Part shown: positions 43,234 through 52,405 of the stretch, piece by piece
Position numbering within the stretch: the stretch's first letter is position 1
Layout: the number at the start of each line of letters is the position of its first letter
Assembly (NCBI GenBank): GCA_019634575.1
Contig: JAHCAY010000001.1
Coordinates: forward strand, 2,356,001 to 2,420,000
Source of the DNA: Candidatus Didemnitutus sp.
Lineage (GTDB): Bacteria > Verrucomicrobiota > Verrucomicrobiia > Opitutales > Opitutaceae
DNA length: 64,000 nt
Direction: 5' to 3'
Program-made: the position numbers and the translations under genes
The notes under the pieces: generated by a model
Told to the model about the DNA's origin: nothing
Databases searched by the model: none
What the model saw: the letters and a program-made list of their open reading frames with translations, nothing else

Positions 43234-46200
43234 TTAGAACGGATAGACGAAAGAGAGCTCGTAGCTGCGGCCGAGCACCCACTGGCTGTGGAGCGAGCCG
43301 TTGTAGCCATACATGTTGTCCGCGAACGGCGGCTCCTTGTCGAAGACGTTGCTGACGCCGACCTGCACGCGGAGATTTTTGCCGCGGCCGCGCCAGACGC
43401 CGTTCTTGAACTCATAGCCGCCGCGGAGGTCGAGCTTCCAGACGGACGGATAGGTGCTCGAGACGATCGCGGTGTTGTTCGTCCAGATGTTGCCGCCGGA
43501 GTTCGTATTGAAGCCGCTGAGGTAGGTGCCGAACGCCGCGGCGCTCCACGAACCGCGATTCCAGAAGAGCGAAGTGATGAAGTTCCAGTCCGGCGGACTG
43601 TAGGTGTCGCCGTTGTCGTCGGCGAGCGGCACGCCCGGGCGCAGATTGCGCTCGGCGGCGAGGACGTGCGAAGCGTTGGCGGACACGCGCCAGCGGCCGA
43701 GCTGCTCCCACGGGAGCGTGTAGTCCACGACGAAGTCGAGGCTCTCGTTGCGCACGTCGCCGAAGTTCGCGTAGGTGATGTCGACGGTCGAGATGCGGCC
43801 GGGCAACGCATCGGTCGACGCGGCGCGCACGATGCGGCCGGGGAAGAGCGCCTCGTTGCTGACGAGCATCTGCGCCGTCGGCACTTGGATGACGTCCTGT
43901 TGCACGGTGCGGTAATAGTTCACTTGCAGACTCAGGCCCTTGGCGAAGGTCGGCTCGTAGACCAAGCCGTAGAACGTGGTGCTCGAGGACTCCGGCTTGA
44001 CGCCGGCATTCGAGCCGCGGGTGACGGTCACGCTGTAGGTCTCGTTGCGCCGCGGATCGATGATGCCGCTCGCCGTGCCGGATGAAGTCGCGGTTTGGTA
44101 TTCGGTGAGCGCCGGCGCGCGGAAGCCTTCCGAATAGCTGGCGCGAATCAGCAAGGATTGGACGGGCGCCCAGGACGCGCCGAATTTCGGCACGGTGGTG
44201 TGACCCGCTGAGCCTTGATCCTCGTAGCGAGCGGAGACGTTGAGATCGAGACGGCGGAGCAGCGCCACGGCGTTGGGTTTGCCGAAGAGAGGAATGTTCA
44301 GTTCGGAGAAGCCCGCGAAGCTCTCGCGCGCTCCGGCAACCATGTTGGTGGTGACGACCGGCGTCACGGCGATCGAGTAGCCGGTGGAGGTGCTGTCGTT
44401 CTCGAAGCGGCTGTAGGTGCCGCCAACCGCGAGCTGCACGGGGCCGCCCCAGATGTCGAAGAGCGTGCCGTCCGCCGTGAAGTCGGCAGTGGTGCCGTTG
44501 CTGCCGCTCGCGACGCTCGGGTAGATCGCCATGCGCTCGTAGATCGCGGCCTGAGTCACCCCGGCGACGCGCGCATCGATGAAAGGATTCAGGCGCAGCG
44601 ACGGGTCGGGATTGTTGAGTGCAGCCGTGATGGCGGCGCCGTTGAAATTGCGTGTGAGCTGGAAGACGTCCTGCTCCTGGTAGTTCACGCCCGCGTCCCA
44701 GCGCCAGGTCTTGCCGATGGAGCCAGTGGCGCCGACGAGGAAGTTGTGCGCCTGCGTGTGCACGCGCTGCCAGATGGAACCGAATTCCGGATGCATCAGG
44801 CCGACCGCGATGTCCTGGCCGAAGGGATTGTAGGCCGCGGGCACGACGCTGGAGAAATTGCCGAAGCCGGACGACGTCGCGGCGCCCGTCACGCCAGGCT
44901 GCGTGTCGGTCTTGCTGCGCGTATCGCTGAACGAATAACGCGCGTAGAGTTCGACCCGGTCATTGACGGTGTAGTTGAAGTTGCCTCCGACGCTGTAGCG
45001 CTCGCTCGCGGGAATGAGATCGTCGAACGCCGCCGTGCTGCCCTTCTGCAGGCCGGAAGCGGTCGTCGCGGTGACGCCGACGAAGTCGGCCAGCGTGGGC
45101 GTGCCGGTGACGCCACTGCGCAAGATCGCGTAACGTGTGGGGTTGCCGCTGGGATCGGTGATCCCGGCGAGCGTGCCGATGCGCGCCATGATCGCAGCGG
45201 GGTAGCCCCAGTTGAGCCGGCGATCGCGGCCGTAGACGGGCGCGCCAGTGGCATCGTAGCCCGCGATGATGGCGCGATGGTCCTGATTCTTGGAGAAACT
45301 GCGCTGGCTGGCCTTGAGCGCGGCGCGATCGTAGTAGCTGACGTTCACCGTGCCGCGAAGCTTGCCGGCGGTGAAACCTGAGGTGAGCGAGACCGAGCGC
45401 TCGCGGCCGCCGCCGTGCTCGGACGCCTTTACCGTGCCGGTGAGTTCATTGCCGCGCCAATCCTTCTTCAACACGATGTTGATCACGCCGGCCACGGCGT
45501 CGGCGCCGTAGAGGGAGGAAGCGCCGTCCGTGATCAGTTCGATGTGGTCGACCATCCCGAGCGGGATGGTGTTGAGATCGACGAAGCCCTGTTGCGTCGC
45601 GCTGCCGCGATTGCCGGCGCCGGATTGCAGTGCACGGCGACCGTCGACCAGCACGAGGGTGGAGCCGGAGCCAAGGCCGCGAAGGCTGATGCCGGAAACA
45701 CCAGTCTGACCGAGCGGCGTATCGAAGTTGTTCGTGATGAAATTCCAGCTTGGACTGGAACTCTCGGTGAAAAGACCGGACTCGGGATTGAGTTCGTTCG
45801 GCGCACTCGCGCGGCCGGACGGAACGCCGGTGTAGTTTTGCGGGAGCGTCTTCAGGAAATCCGCGAGCGTCAGCGCTCCGCTGGAGCGGATGTAGTCGAG
45901 ATTGTAGACATTCACCGGGGTCGGCCCTTCGGCGTCCGTCTGGCGGATGCGGGAGCCGAGGACGCGGTAGTCCTGAAGCTTCACGGCCGGCTGCAAATCC
46001 TGCGGCGTGACGCGCGACGGCGCTTTGTCGCCGGCGCGACGCAGGCCGAGCGCGCCGGTGCTGGCGTCCTGCACCACAACGAGGTCCGTGCCAGCGACGA
46101 GCTGCTCGAGCGCGGCGCGGGCGGTGAGCTCGCCTTGCACGGCGTTGGTGCGCACCCCGCGAATCACCTCCGCGGGGTAGACGATTTGCTCGCCGGATTG

Positions 46201-46362
46201 CTCGGTGAAGGCCGCCAGCGTCGCCGACGCGGCACCGGCGGAGATGGAATAGGTTTTCTTGGTCGGCTCGGCGGAGGCGCCCAGCGTCAGCATCGTCAAC
46301 GCGACGAGAACGGCGGCGCCGCGAAGTCGGCGCGACCGGAGTAGCGAACTCAGTGTGTTCAT
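43234..46362 (-). CDS. TonB-dependent receptor with N-terminal STN signalling domain (operon 2)
   Basis: A 1042-residue outer-membrane transducer with signal peptide (MNTLSSLLRSRRLRGAAVLV...), an STN domain (YSISAGAASATLAAFTEQSGE), a TonB-box-like YRVLGSRI, a plug (TLADFLKTLPQNYTG, LISDGASSLYGADAVAG-type motif) and a barrel ending SFVYPF. ATG 46362 lies 123 bp after the FecR stop, and the five-thioredoxin gene follows 51 bp later. Paralogous to the receptor at 35-38 kb. Cargo is unknown. Confidence 0.92.
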   Translation of the reverse strand: MNTLSSLLRSRRLRGAAVLVALTMLTLGASAEPTKKTYSISAGAASATLAAFTEQSGEQIVYPAEVIRGVRTNAVQGELTARAALEQLVAGTDLVVVQDASTGALGLRRAGDKAPSRVTPQDLQPAVKLQDYRVLGSRIRQTDAEGPTPVNVYNLDYIRSSGALTLADFLKTLPQNYTGVPSGRASAPNELNPESGLFTESSSPSWNFITNNFDTPLGQTGVSGISLRGLGSGSTLVLVDGRRALQSGAGNRGSATQQGFVDLNTIPLGMVDHIELITDGASSLYGADAVAGVINIVLKKDWRGNELTGTVKASEHGGGRERSVSLTSGFTAGKLRGTVNVSYYDRAALKASQRSFSKNQDHRAIIAGYDATGAPVYGRDRRLNWGYPAAIMARIGTLAGITDPSGNPTRYAILRSGVTGTPTLADFVGVTATTASGLQKGSTAAFDDLIPASERYSVGGNFNYTVNDRVELYARYSFSDTRSKTDTQPGVTGAATSSGFGNFSSVVPAAYNPFGQDIAVGLMHPEFGSIWQRVHTQAHNFLVGATGSIGKTWRWDAGVNYQEQDVFQLTRNFNGAAITAALNNPDPSLRLNPFIDARVAGVTQAAIYERMAIYPSVASGSNGTTADFTADGTLFDIWGGPVQLAVGGTYSRFENDSTSTGYSIAVTPVVTTNMVAGARESFAGFSELNIPLFGKPNAVALLRRLDLNVSARYEDQGSAGHTTVPKFGASWAPVQSLLIRASYSEGFRAPALTEYQTATSSGTASGIIDPRRNETYSVTVTRGSNAGVKPESSSTTFYGLVYEPTFAKGLSLQVNYYRTVQQDVIQVPTAQMLVSNEALFPGRIVRAASTDALPGRISTVDITYANFGDVRNESLDFVVDYTLPWEQLGRWRVSANASHVLAAERNLRPGVPLADDNGDTYSPPDWNFITSLFWNRGSWSAAAFGTYLSGFNTNSGGNIWTNNTAIVSSTYPSVWKLDLRGGYEFKNGVWRGRGKNLRVQVGVSNVFDKEPPFADNMYGYNGSLHSQWVLGRSYELSFVYPF

Positions 46363-46485
46363 GGTGTGTGAGAGGTGACCGGGGGAGGTGGAAAGAGGGG
46401 CACCCGGACAAGGAGGACGACGACCCGCGGCGGCGTTTCCATTATCGCCGCGCGTGAATTCCGCACGGCGCAACCCCGTTATGAC

Positions 46486-47520
46486 TCAGCGCGGCGGCGC
46501 CGCGCGCAGGACGTAGCGACCGTCCTCGTAGTCGGCGTGAACACCCGAGGTGAGCTCGAGCAGGCGCACGAAGGCGTCGGCGTTGTCCGCGCGAAATTTA
46601 CCGCCGAGCGGGAGCTTCGCGATGCGGCGGTCGGCGACCACGATGCGCGTCTCCTGGTTGTAGCGGTTGAATTCGCGCACGGCCTCGTCGAGCGGCGTGT
46701 CCTTGAATTTCAGGCGCATGCCCTGCCATGAGAGCGTCGACTCGATCTCGTCGGAGGTGGCCTCGACCACTTCGGGCGCGAGCGGCGTGGGCACGGCGGC
46801 GTCGACGCTCGTGCGTTCGCGCGCGCCGACCATGGCGGCGTTGAGCGCGCCTTGCAGGTCGGGCTCGTCGGGCTTCGGCGGATCGATGCGGACCTTGCCT
46901 TCGGTGACGAGGACGTCGACCGCGCTGCCGTTGAGGCGGACGTTGAAAACGGTGCCGACCGCGCGCACGCGCACGCCGCCGGCGGTGACGATGAACGGGC
47001 GGTCGGGATTCTTCGCGACGGTGAAATAGGCTTCGCCGCGCACGAGTTTGATGCGGCGCTCGGTCGCGGTGTAATCGACGGCGATCTCGGCGTCCTTGTT
47101 CAGCTCGACGACCGAGCCGTCGGCCAGCGTGCGCAGCTCCGACGAGCGGACGACGCTCACGGTCTTCGACGCCGCGTCGAACGGCCGCACGAGCACGAAC
47201 GCGAACGCGACTGCCGCCGCCACCGCGAGCGCGGCGCCGGCCCAGCGCCAGAAACGGCGGCGCGGCACGGCCAACAGGTCGGGATTCGGCTTCTGGCTGT
47301 GCTCGGGTTTCCACTCGGCCAGCGCGTCGAGGGCGCTCCAGGCTTTTTCGAGCCGGGCGACGGCGGCGACGTGCTGCTCGTCCTCGCACAGCCATTGCAG
47401 ATAGGCGTCCTGCTCGGCCGGCGTGAAGCCGCGATCGCGCTGCGCGAGCCAAGTCGAGGCGGCGGCCACGACGGCTTCAGGCAGGGGCGAAGGGGTGGGA
47501 TTTTCAGCAGGCGAACGCAT
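46486..47520 (-). CDS. FecR-family anti-sigma/transducer protein (operon 2)
   Basis: A 344-residue protein with N-terminal sigma-binding domain (AVVAAASTWLAQRDRGFTPAEQ), one transmembrane helix (about 92-113), a FecR domain (VVELNKDAEIAVDY, RPFIVTAGGVRVRAVGTVFN) and a C-terminal STN-like domain (KFKDTPLDEAVREFNRYNQE). It starts 3 bp after the sigma-factor stop. The FecR core is very similar to the operon 1 protein, supporting duplication of the whole module. Confidence 0.88.
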   Translation of the reverse strand: MRSPAENPTPSPLPEAVVAAASTWLAQRDRGFTPAEQDAYLQWLCEDEQHVAAVARLEKAWSALDALAEWKPEHSQKPNPDLLAVPRRRFWRWAGAALAVAAAVAFAFVLVRPFDAASKTVSVVRSSELRTLADGSVVELNKDAEIAVDYTATERRIKLVRGEAYFTVAKNPDRPFIVTAGGVRVRAVGTVFNVRLNGSAVDVLVTEGKVRIDPPKPDEPDLQGALNAAMVGARERTSVDAAVPTPLAPEVVEATSDEIESTLSWQGMRLKFKDTPLDEAVREFNRYNQETRIVVADRRIAKLPLGGKFRADNADAFVRLLELTSGVHADYEDGRYVLRAAPPR

Positions 47521-47523
47521 GAC

Positions 47524-48135
47524 TCAGGGCAGACCGTGGCGGGCGAGAAATTCCGTGCAGCGGCGCATGCCATTGGCCACCTGCACCTCGACCGTGTGTT
47601 CCGAGATGCCGAGCTGTGCCGCGATCTCCTTTTGCGACAAACCGTAGATCTTCCGCAAGGTCAGCACCTGGCGGCAGCGGTCGGGCAGCGATTGGATGGC
47701 ATGCGTCAAAATTTCGAGTTCCTGGCGGTGGGCGGCGCTTTCGGCGACACCGGGCCCATCGTCGTAGACGGGCGACGCACCAAGTTCCGTTATCGGCTCG
47801 AAGGAGACGATCTGGCGGCGGCGCGCCCCATCGATCGCGAGGTGCCGCGCGGTGGTGAAAAGCAACGCGCGGGGCGTGCGCACCTCGCCGCGCGAGCGGG
47901 CGCGCAAGACGCGCGCGAAGGATTCCTGCACCAGATCGTCGACATCCGTCAGCGCGGGGAATTGGCTGCGCAACCAAGCCCGCAGCGCAGCCTCGTGCGG
48001 CTGCACCTCGGCGGCGAACCAACGCGAAAGCTCCTGTGGATCGTGGCTCAACGGACGGACGAAGTGGCGCGGGGACCCCACTCCGCCGCCGCGGGCGAGT
48101 CGAGCCTCGAAACGCACCCGGAAAATTTTCCGCAT
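47524..48135 (-). CDS. ECF RNA polymerase sigma factor, FecI type (operon 2)
   Basis: Region 2 (DVDDLVQESFARVLRARS, LLFTTARHLAIDGARRRQ) and region 4 (LPDRCRQVLTLRKIYGLSQKEIAAQLGISEHTVEVQV) are clear. The start is uncertain. ATG 48135 gives a 203-residue protein with 30 poorly conserved leading residues. TTG 48051 (LSHDPQELSRWFAAEV) would align better with the paralogue at 39.1-39.7 kb. The frame runs open to 48654 but overlaps the divergent gene. It starts the operon sigma - FecR - TonB receptor - five-thioredoxin protein. Confidence 0.85.
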   Translation of the reverse strand: MRKIFRVRFEARLARGGGVGSPRHFVRPLSHDPQELSRWFAAEVQPHEAALRAWLRSQFPALTDVDDLVQESFARVLRARSRGEVRTPRALLFTTARHLAIDGARRRQIVSFEPITELGASPVYDDGPGVAESAAHRQELEILTHAIQSLPDRCRQVLTLRKIYGLSQKEIAAQLGISEHTVEVQVANGMRRCTEFLARHGLP

Positions 48136-48297
48136 CCCGGCTAATGGAAACCCGCCGCCCGCTCGTCGTTGCGCCGCGGGGTCGGCACCACGCGATGGCC
48201 TGCGCCGTGGCGCAACGCCGGCAAGCGAGCGATTGGCCGAAAGACGGAGCGTTTCGCGCTCGCGGCGCGGGGCGACGGGCGATTCGCTGCGCGTTTC

Positions 48298-48999
48298 ATG
48301 TCCGTCTCCGCGACCCACCTCTCGCCGGAGCCGCCGTGGCGGATCGGTCTCGATAGCGCGCGCCGGCTCGTCCTGCCCGGCTTGGTGCTGGTCTCGGCGG
48401 CAGCGGCACTGGTCACGAGCTACTATCACGTCGAGCCGGTGCGCGCCGCCTTGGGACGCGTGGCGGCGTTTCGCCTGGAATGCGGCTGGTGGTTCTCGGC
48501 CGCGGCGCAGGCGACTTTCGGCGGACTGATTCCGTTTCTTTACCTGCACTTGCACCCGGCGACGCGCGCGGCTCACCCGGCGCGGCACGCCGTGTTCTTC
48601 GTGGCGTTCTGGGCCTACAAGGGCATCGAAGTCGACGCGCTCTACCGGTTGCAAGCGGCGGTGTTCGGCGACAGCCCGGCGCTGAGCTGCGTGCTGCCGA
48701 AGATGCTGGTCGACCAGCTGCTCTACAACGGCCTCTGGGCCGCGCCGCTCGCCGTGCTCATCTACGCGTGGAAGGATGCCGGGTTCCGCTGGACCGAGCC
48801 GCGCGCGGACCTCGGCGCGCCGCGGTGGTATTATCGTCGCGTGCTGCCCGTGATGATCGCCGTGTGGGCGGTGTGGGTGCCGGGCGTGTGCTGCATCTAC
48901 GCGCTGCCGCTACCGTTGCAGATCCCGGTCAATTCGCTGGTGAACTGCTTCTGGGTGATTTTGTTTTCGCTCATGACCGCGCGCGACCGCGCCGCTTGA
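48298..48999 (+). CDS. Mpv17/PMP22-like membrane protein
   Basis: A 233-residue protein with about four to five hydrophobic segments. The second half (FWAYKGIEVDALYRLQ, KMLVDQLLYNGLWAAPLAV, then VLPVMIAVWAVWVPGVC and PVNSLVNCFWVILFSLM) follows the pattern of the Mpv17/PMP22 family: K..vDQ..., W..WP/VP, NF.., FW...LS. That family is mostly eukaryotic (peroxisomes and mitochondria), and its bacterial members have no settled function. ATG 48298 is used; upstream in-frame sequence to 48169 is not membrane-like. The gene is divergent from the sigma factor and 67 bp before the cysteine synthase gene. Confidence 0.6.
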   Translation: MSVSATHLSPEPPWRIGLDSARRLVLPGLVLVSAAAALVTSYYHVEPVRAALGRVAAFRLECGWWFSAAAQATFGGLIPFLYLHLHPATRAAHPARHAVFFVAFWAYKGIEVDALYRLQAAVFGDSPALSCVLPKMLVDQLLYNGLWAAPLAVLIYAWKDAGFRWTEPRADLGAPRWYYRRVLPVMIAVWAVWVPGVCCIYALPLPLQIPVNSLVNCFWVILFSLMTARDRAA

Positions 49000-49066
49000 C
49001 TCGACGCGTGGCCCCAACGGCCTATGGTTCGCCGCCGGCCAATGTGTTAGCTTGGCTTCTCGCGCG

Positions 49067-50032
49067 ATGAACTCCCCTGCTCTCTCCGCCCCGACCGCGG
49101 CCCTGCCGCCACTGTTCGCCCTCATCGGCCGCACGCCACTCGTGGCCCTGCCTTTCCCGGAAGCCGGCGTGACGCTCCACGCCAAGGCCGAGTTCCTCAA
49201 CCCGAGCGGCTCGATCAAGGACCGCCTCGCCGCCCACATCATCCTCGACGCCCGCGCGCGCGGCCTGCTCCGACCCGACTCGACCATCCTCGAATGCACG
49301 AGCGGCAACACCGGCATCGCACTCGCCATGGTCGGCACCGCGCTCGGCTACCGCGTGAAGATCCTCATGAGCGAAACCGCCTCCGTCGAACGCCGCCATC
49401 TCATGCGGCATTTCGGCGCGGAGTTGCAACTCTTCAAGGCCGACCGCGGCTACATCACCGGCATCGAGCTTTCCGAGGAAATGGCCGCGCGCGACTCGCG
49501 CATCTTTCTGCCCCGCCAATTCGCCAACCCGCTCAATGCGCAGGACCACGTCGACCACACCGGCCGTGAAATCCTCGCGCAGTTGCCCGGCCGCATCGAC
49601 GCCTTCGTCAGCGGCTACGGCACCGGCGGCACGCTCAACGGCTGCAGCCGCGCCCTCCGCGCCGCGCACCCGCACCTCAAAGTCGTCGCGATGGAGCCGG
49701 CCGAGGCCGCCATGCTCAGCGGCGAGTCGCCCTGCTGCCACAGCATCGAGGGCGTCGCCGGCGGCTACCTGCCGCCGCTGTTGCGGGACGTGCATGTCGA
49801 CTGGCCGGAAAAAGTCTCGAGCGCCGACGCCCTGGCGATGACGCGCCGGCTCGCGCGCGATTTCGGCTTCCTCGTCGGCACGTCGTCCGGCGCCAACGTC
49901 GTCGCCGCGCTGCGCACCGCCCAGAAACTCGGCCCCGGCGCGCAGGTGGTCACCATCCTCTGCGACCGCGCCGAACGCTATTATTCCACGAAACTCTTCG
50001 CGGAAACATCCACGCCGACCGTCTCAACGTAG
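49067..50032 (+). CDS. cysK: Cysteine synthase-family PLP enzyme
   Basis: A 321-residue fold-type II PLP enzyme. PLP Lys in NPSGSIKDRLA, the substrate loop TSGNTGIALAM, the phosphate loop GTGGTLNG and the C-terminal GTSSGANVVAAL are all in place and match O-acetylserine sulfhydrylase/cystathionine beta-synthase-type enzymes. Cysteine synthase is the most likely activity; a specialised beta-replacement enzyme cannot be excluded. It lies between the Mpv17-like gene and dsbD on the same strand, with 47 bp to dsbD, close to the methionine and periplasmic thiol genes. Confidence 0.85.
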   Translation: MNSPALSAPTAALPPLFALIGRTPLVALPFPEAGVTLHAKAEFLNPSGSIKDRLAAHIILDARARGLLRPDSTILECTSGNTGIALAMVGTALGYRVKILMSETASVERRHLMRHFGAELQLFKADRGYITGIELSEEMAARDSRIFLPRQFANPLNAQDHVDHTGREILAQLPGRIDAFVSGYGTGGTLNGCSRALRAAHPHLKVVAMEPAEAAMLSGESPCCHSIEGVAGGYLPPLLRDVHVDWPEKVSSADALAMTRRLARDFGFLVGTSSGANVVAALRTAQKLGPGAQVVTILCDRAERYYSTKLFAETSTPTVST

Positions 50033-50079
50033 TGTCCCCGTCGGTTGAAATAAACTCCACTTCGCCTACTCTCACCGTG

Positions 50080-52293
50080 ATGACCCTCCGCCGCTTCCTT
50101 TCCACCGCGCTCGCCGTGTGCCTCGCGTTCGCCGCCTTCGCCACCGCCGACGCCAAGCCCGTGCGCAACGGCGCCGTGGTCGCCGAACTCGTGTCGCCCG
50201 ACGCCTCGATCCAGCCCGGCCAGCCGTTCTGGGTCGCGCTGAAGCTCACGCACGACGAGCACTGGCACAGCTACTGGATCAACGCCGGCACCGGCTACCC
50301 GACCTCGATCACCTGGACGCTGCCCGCCGGCTTCACCGCCGGCCCGATCGTCTGGCCGACGCCACACACAGTGAAGGACACCGCCGGCAAGATCACCGGC
50401 AACGGTTACGAGGGCACGATCTTCCTGTTCGCGCAAATCACTCCGCCAGCAAACCTCGCGCCGGACACCACCGTCTCGCTCAAGGCCGCCGCCGAATGGC
50501 TCATGTGCAAGGACTCCTGCATGCCCGGCGACGCCCAAGTCGAACTCACGCGCCCGGTGAAGACCGCGAAGCCCGAGCCGGACATGACGATCGCGCGCGC
50601 CTTCAACAACGCCCTCGCCGAAGTGCCCGCCAAGGCCGCCGACTGGGCGTTCACCGCCCAGCGCGACGGCGCAAAGATCACCTTGCGCATCACTCCGCGC
50701 GCCGATGGCAACACACACGAATTTTCCGAACTCCACTACTTCGATGAAGCCGGCGTGGTCGACTACGCCGTCCCGCAGACGGTGAAGAAAGACGGCCGCA
50801 CGTTCGTCCTCGAGATGGCCGCCGCCGCGGATGCCGCCGCCGACGCGCCCGGCCTGAAGGGCGTGCTCACCGCCGCCAACGGCTTCGGCGGCGCCTACGT
50901 CTCGCACGGCGCGCTGATCGACGAGCCGTTCGTGGTGAAGGAGCCGATCAAAGCCGCGGCCAAGACCGACACCGCCGTCGCGACCGGCCCGAAATCGGGT
51001 GGCAGCTCCACGCCGCCCGCGGGTTCCGGCAGCGCCGCTTCCGCACCCGCATCGCTCGCCGGCACCCTCTTCCTCGCCTTCGTCGGCGGCCTGATCCTGA
51101 ACCTCATGCCCTGCGTCTTCCCGGTGCTCGGCATCAAGATCATGGGCTTCGTCAACCAGTCCGGCAGCGACAAGCGCAAGGTCGTGCAACACGGCGTCGT
51201 GTTCGCGCTCGGCGTGCTCGTGTCCTTCTGGACGCTCGCCGGCGTGCTGCTTGCGCTCCGCTCGGGCGGCGCGCAGCTCGGCTGGGGCTTTCAGCTGCAA
51301 TCGCCCGCGTTCGTTTTCGGCATGGCGGCGTTCCTCCTGATCTTCGCGCTCAACATGAGCGGCCTCTTCGAGGTCGGCCTCTCCGCCACCGGCGCCGGCG
51401 CCAACCTGCAAGCGAAGGACGGCCTCGCCGGCTCGTTCTTCACCGGCGCGCTCGCCACGCTCGTCGCCACGCCGTGCAGCGCGCCGTTCCTCGCGCCCGC
51501 GCTCGGCGCCGCGCTCACGCTCTCGGCGATCGAATCGCTCGCCGTGTTCACCGCCATCGCCGTCGGCCTCGCGCTGCCGTATCTGCTGCTCTCGATTTTC
51601 CCGCAGGCGATCAAGATCCTCCCCAAGCCCGGCGCGTGGATGGAGACCTTCAAGCAGTTCATGGCTTTCCCGCTCTACGCGACGGTCGGCTGGCTGCTCT
51701 GGGTGCTTGCCGGCCAGACCGCGGGCGACGACTACGCGCTGCTCAACATCGCCTTCGGCTTCGTGCTCGTCGCCATGGCCGCGTGGGCCTACGGCCGCTT
51801 TGGCCAGACCTACGGCAAGCCGACCCGCCAATTCCTCGGCAAGCTCGCCGCCGTGGTCCTCTTCCTCGGCGGCATGTGGCTCGGCTGGCCGAAGGACGCC
51901 TCCGCCGCTCCGGCCGCCGGCGCCGACGGCAAGCCTGCCTACGCCGTCACCTGGGAAAAATGGAGCCCCGAGGCGATCGCCGCCGCGCAGAAGGCCGGCA
52001 AGTTCGTCTACGTCGACTTCACCGCCCGCTGGTGCGCCACCTGCCAGACGAACAAGGCCACTATTTTCCACAACGACGACGTGCTCGCCGAATTCGGCAA
52101 GAAGAACGTCGTTCTCCTCCGCGGCGACTGGACCAACAAGGACCCGCTCATCACCGCCGAGCTCGCCCGCTGGAACCGCTCCGCCGTGCCGTTCAACCTG
52201 ATCTACGCGCCGGGCAAGTCGGAGCCGGTCGTGTTGCCGGAGTTGCTCACCCCCTCGATCGTCCTCGGCAAACTCGCCGAAGCCGCGCGCTGA
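50080..52293 (+). CDS. dsbD: Thiol:disulfide interchange protein DsbD/ScsB type
   Basis: Carries electrons from cytoplasmic thioredoxin across the inner membrane to periplasmic thiol proteins. The 737-residue protein has a signal peptide, an N-terminal periplasmic domain with a Cys pair (C143, C147 in LMCKDSCMPG), eight membrane helices with the redox cysteines NLMPCVFPV (C345) and VATPCSAPFL (C466), and a C-terminal thioredoxin domain with RWCATC (C652, C655). The large N-terminal domain is of the DsbC/ScsB alpha type rather than the E. coli DsbD type. It is a plausible electron donor for the TlpA protein and five-thioredoxin array encoded nearby. Confidence 0.9.
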   Translation: MTLRRFLSTALAVCLAFAAFATADAKPVRNGAVVAELVSPDASIQPGQPFWVALKLTHDEHWHSYWINAGTGYPTSITWTLPAGFTAGPIVWPTPHTVKDTAGKITGNGYEGTIFLFAQITPPANLAPDTTVSLKAAAEWLMCKDSCMPGDAQVELTRPVKTAKPEPDMTIARAFNNALAEVPAKAADWAFTAQRDGAKITLRITPRADGNTHEFSELHYFDEAGVVDYAVPQTVKKDGRTFVLEMAAAADAAADAPGLKGVLTAANGFGGAYVSHGALIDEPFVVKEPIKAAAKTDTAVATGPKSGGSSTPPAGSGSAASAPASLAGTLFLAFVGGLILNLMPCVFPVLGIKIMGFVNQSGSDKRKVVQHGVVFALGVLVSFWTLAGVLLALRSGGAQLGWGFQLQSPAFVFGMAAFLLIFALNMSGLFEVGLSATGAGANLQAKDGLAGSFFTGALATLVATPCSAPFLAPALGAALTLSAIESLAVFTAIAVGLALPYLLLSIFPQAIKILPKPGAWMETFKQFMAFPLYATVGWLLWVLAGQTAGDDYALLNIAFGFVLVAMAAWAYGRFGQTYGKPTRQFLGKLAAVVLFLGGMWLGWPKDASAAPAAGADGKPAYAVTWEKWSPEAIAAAQKAGKFVYVDFTARWCATCQTNKATIFHNDDVLAEFGKKNVVLLRGDWTNKDPLITAELARWNRSAVPFNLIYAPGKSEPVVLPELLTPSIVLGKLAEAAR

Positions 52294-52310
52294 GTCGGAC
52301 CAAGGCAGGA

Positions 52311-52388
52311 ACAACCACGAATGGACACGTAGAAACACGAATCTTCGCGGGCCAGCGGCTCGGCCCATTCGTGTTCATTCGCGGTTTA
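52311..52388. repeat. Dispersed inverted-repeat element between convergent genes
   Basis: Arms AACCACGAATGGACACG (52313-52329) and 52370-52386 pair over 17 bases with two mismatches. An inner ACACGAAT/ATTCGTGT pair is nested within. The element fills most of the gap between dsbD and the ABC exporter. The CACGAATGGACACG motif is familiar from dispersed repeats in other genomes; only one copy is seen here. Confidence 0.55.
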
Positions 52389-52405
52389 ATCTGATCGGAT
52401 CAGTT

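Noticed and set aside
34679..44085. Long antisense frames of 1087 and 1233 codons opposite the two STN receptors and the thioredoxin array
   Set aside because: Same GC artefact. The minus-strand products have signal peptides, motifs and operon spacing; the antisense frames have none.
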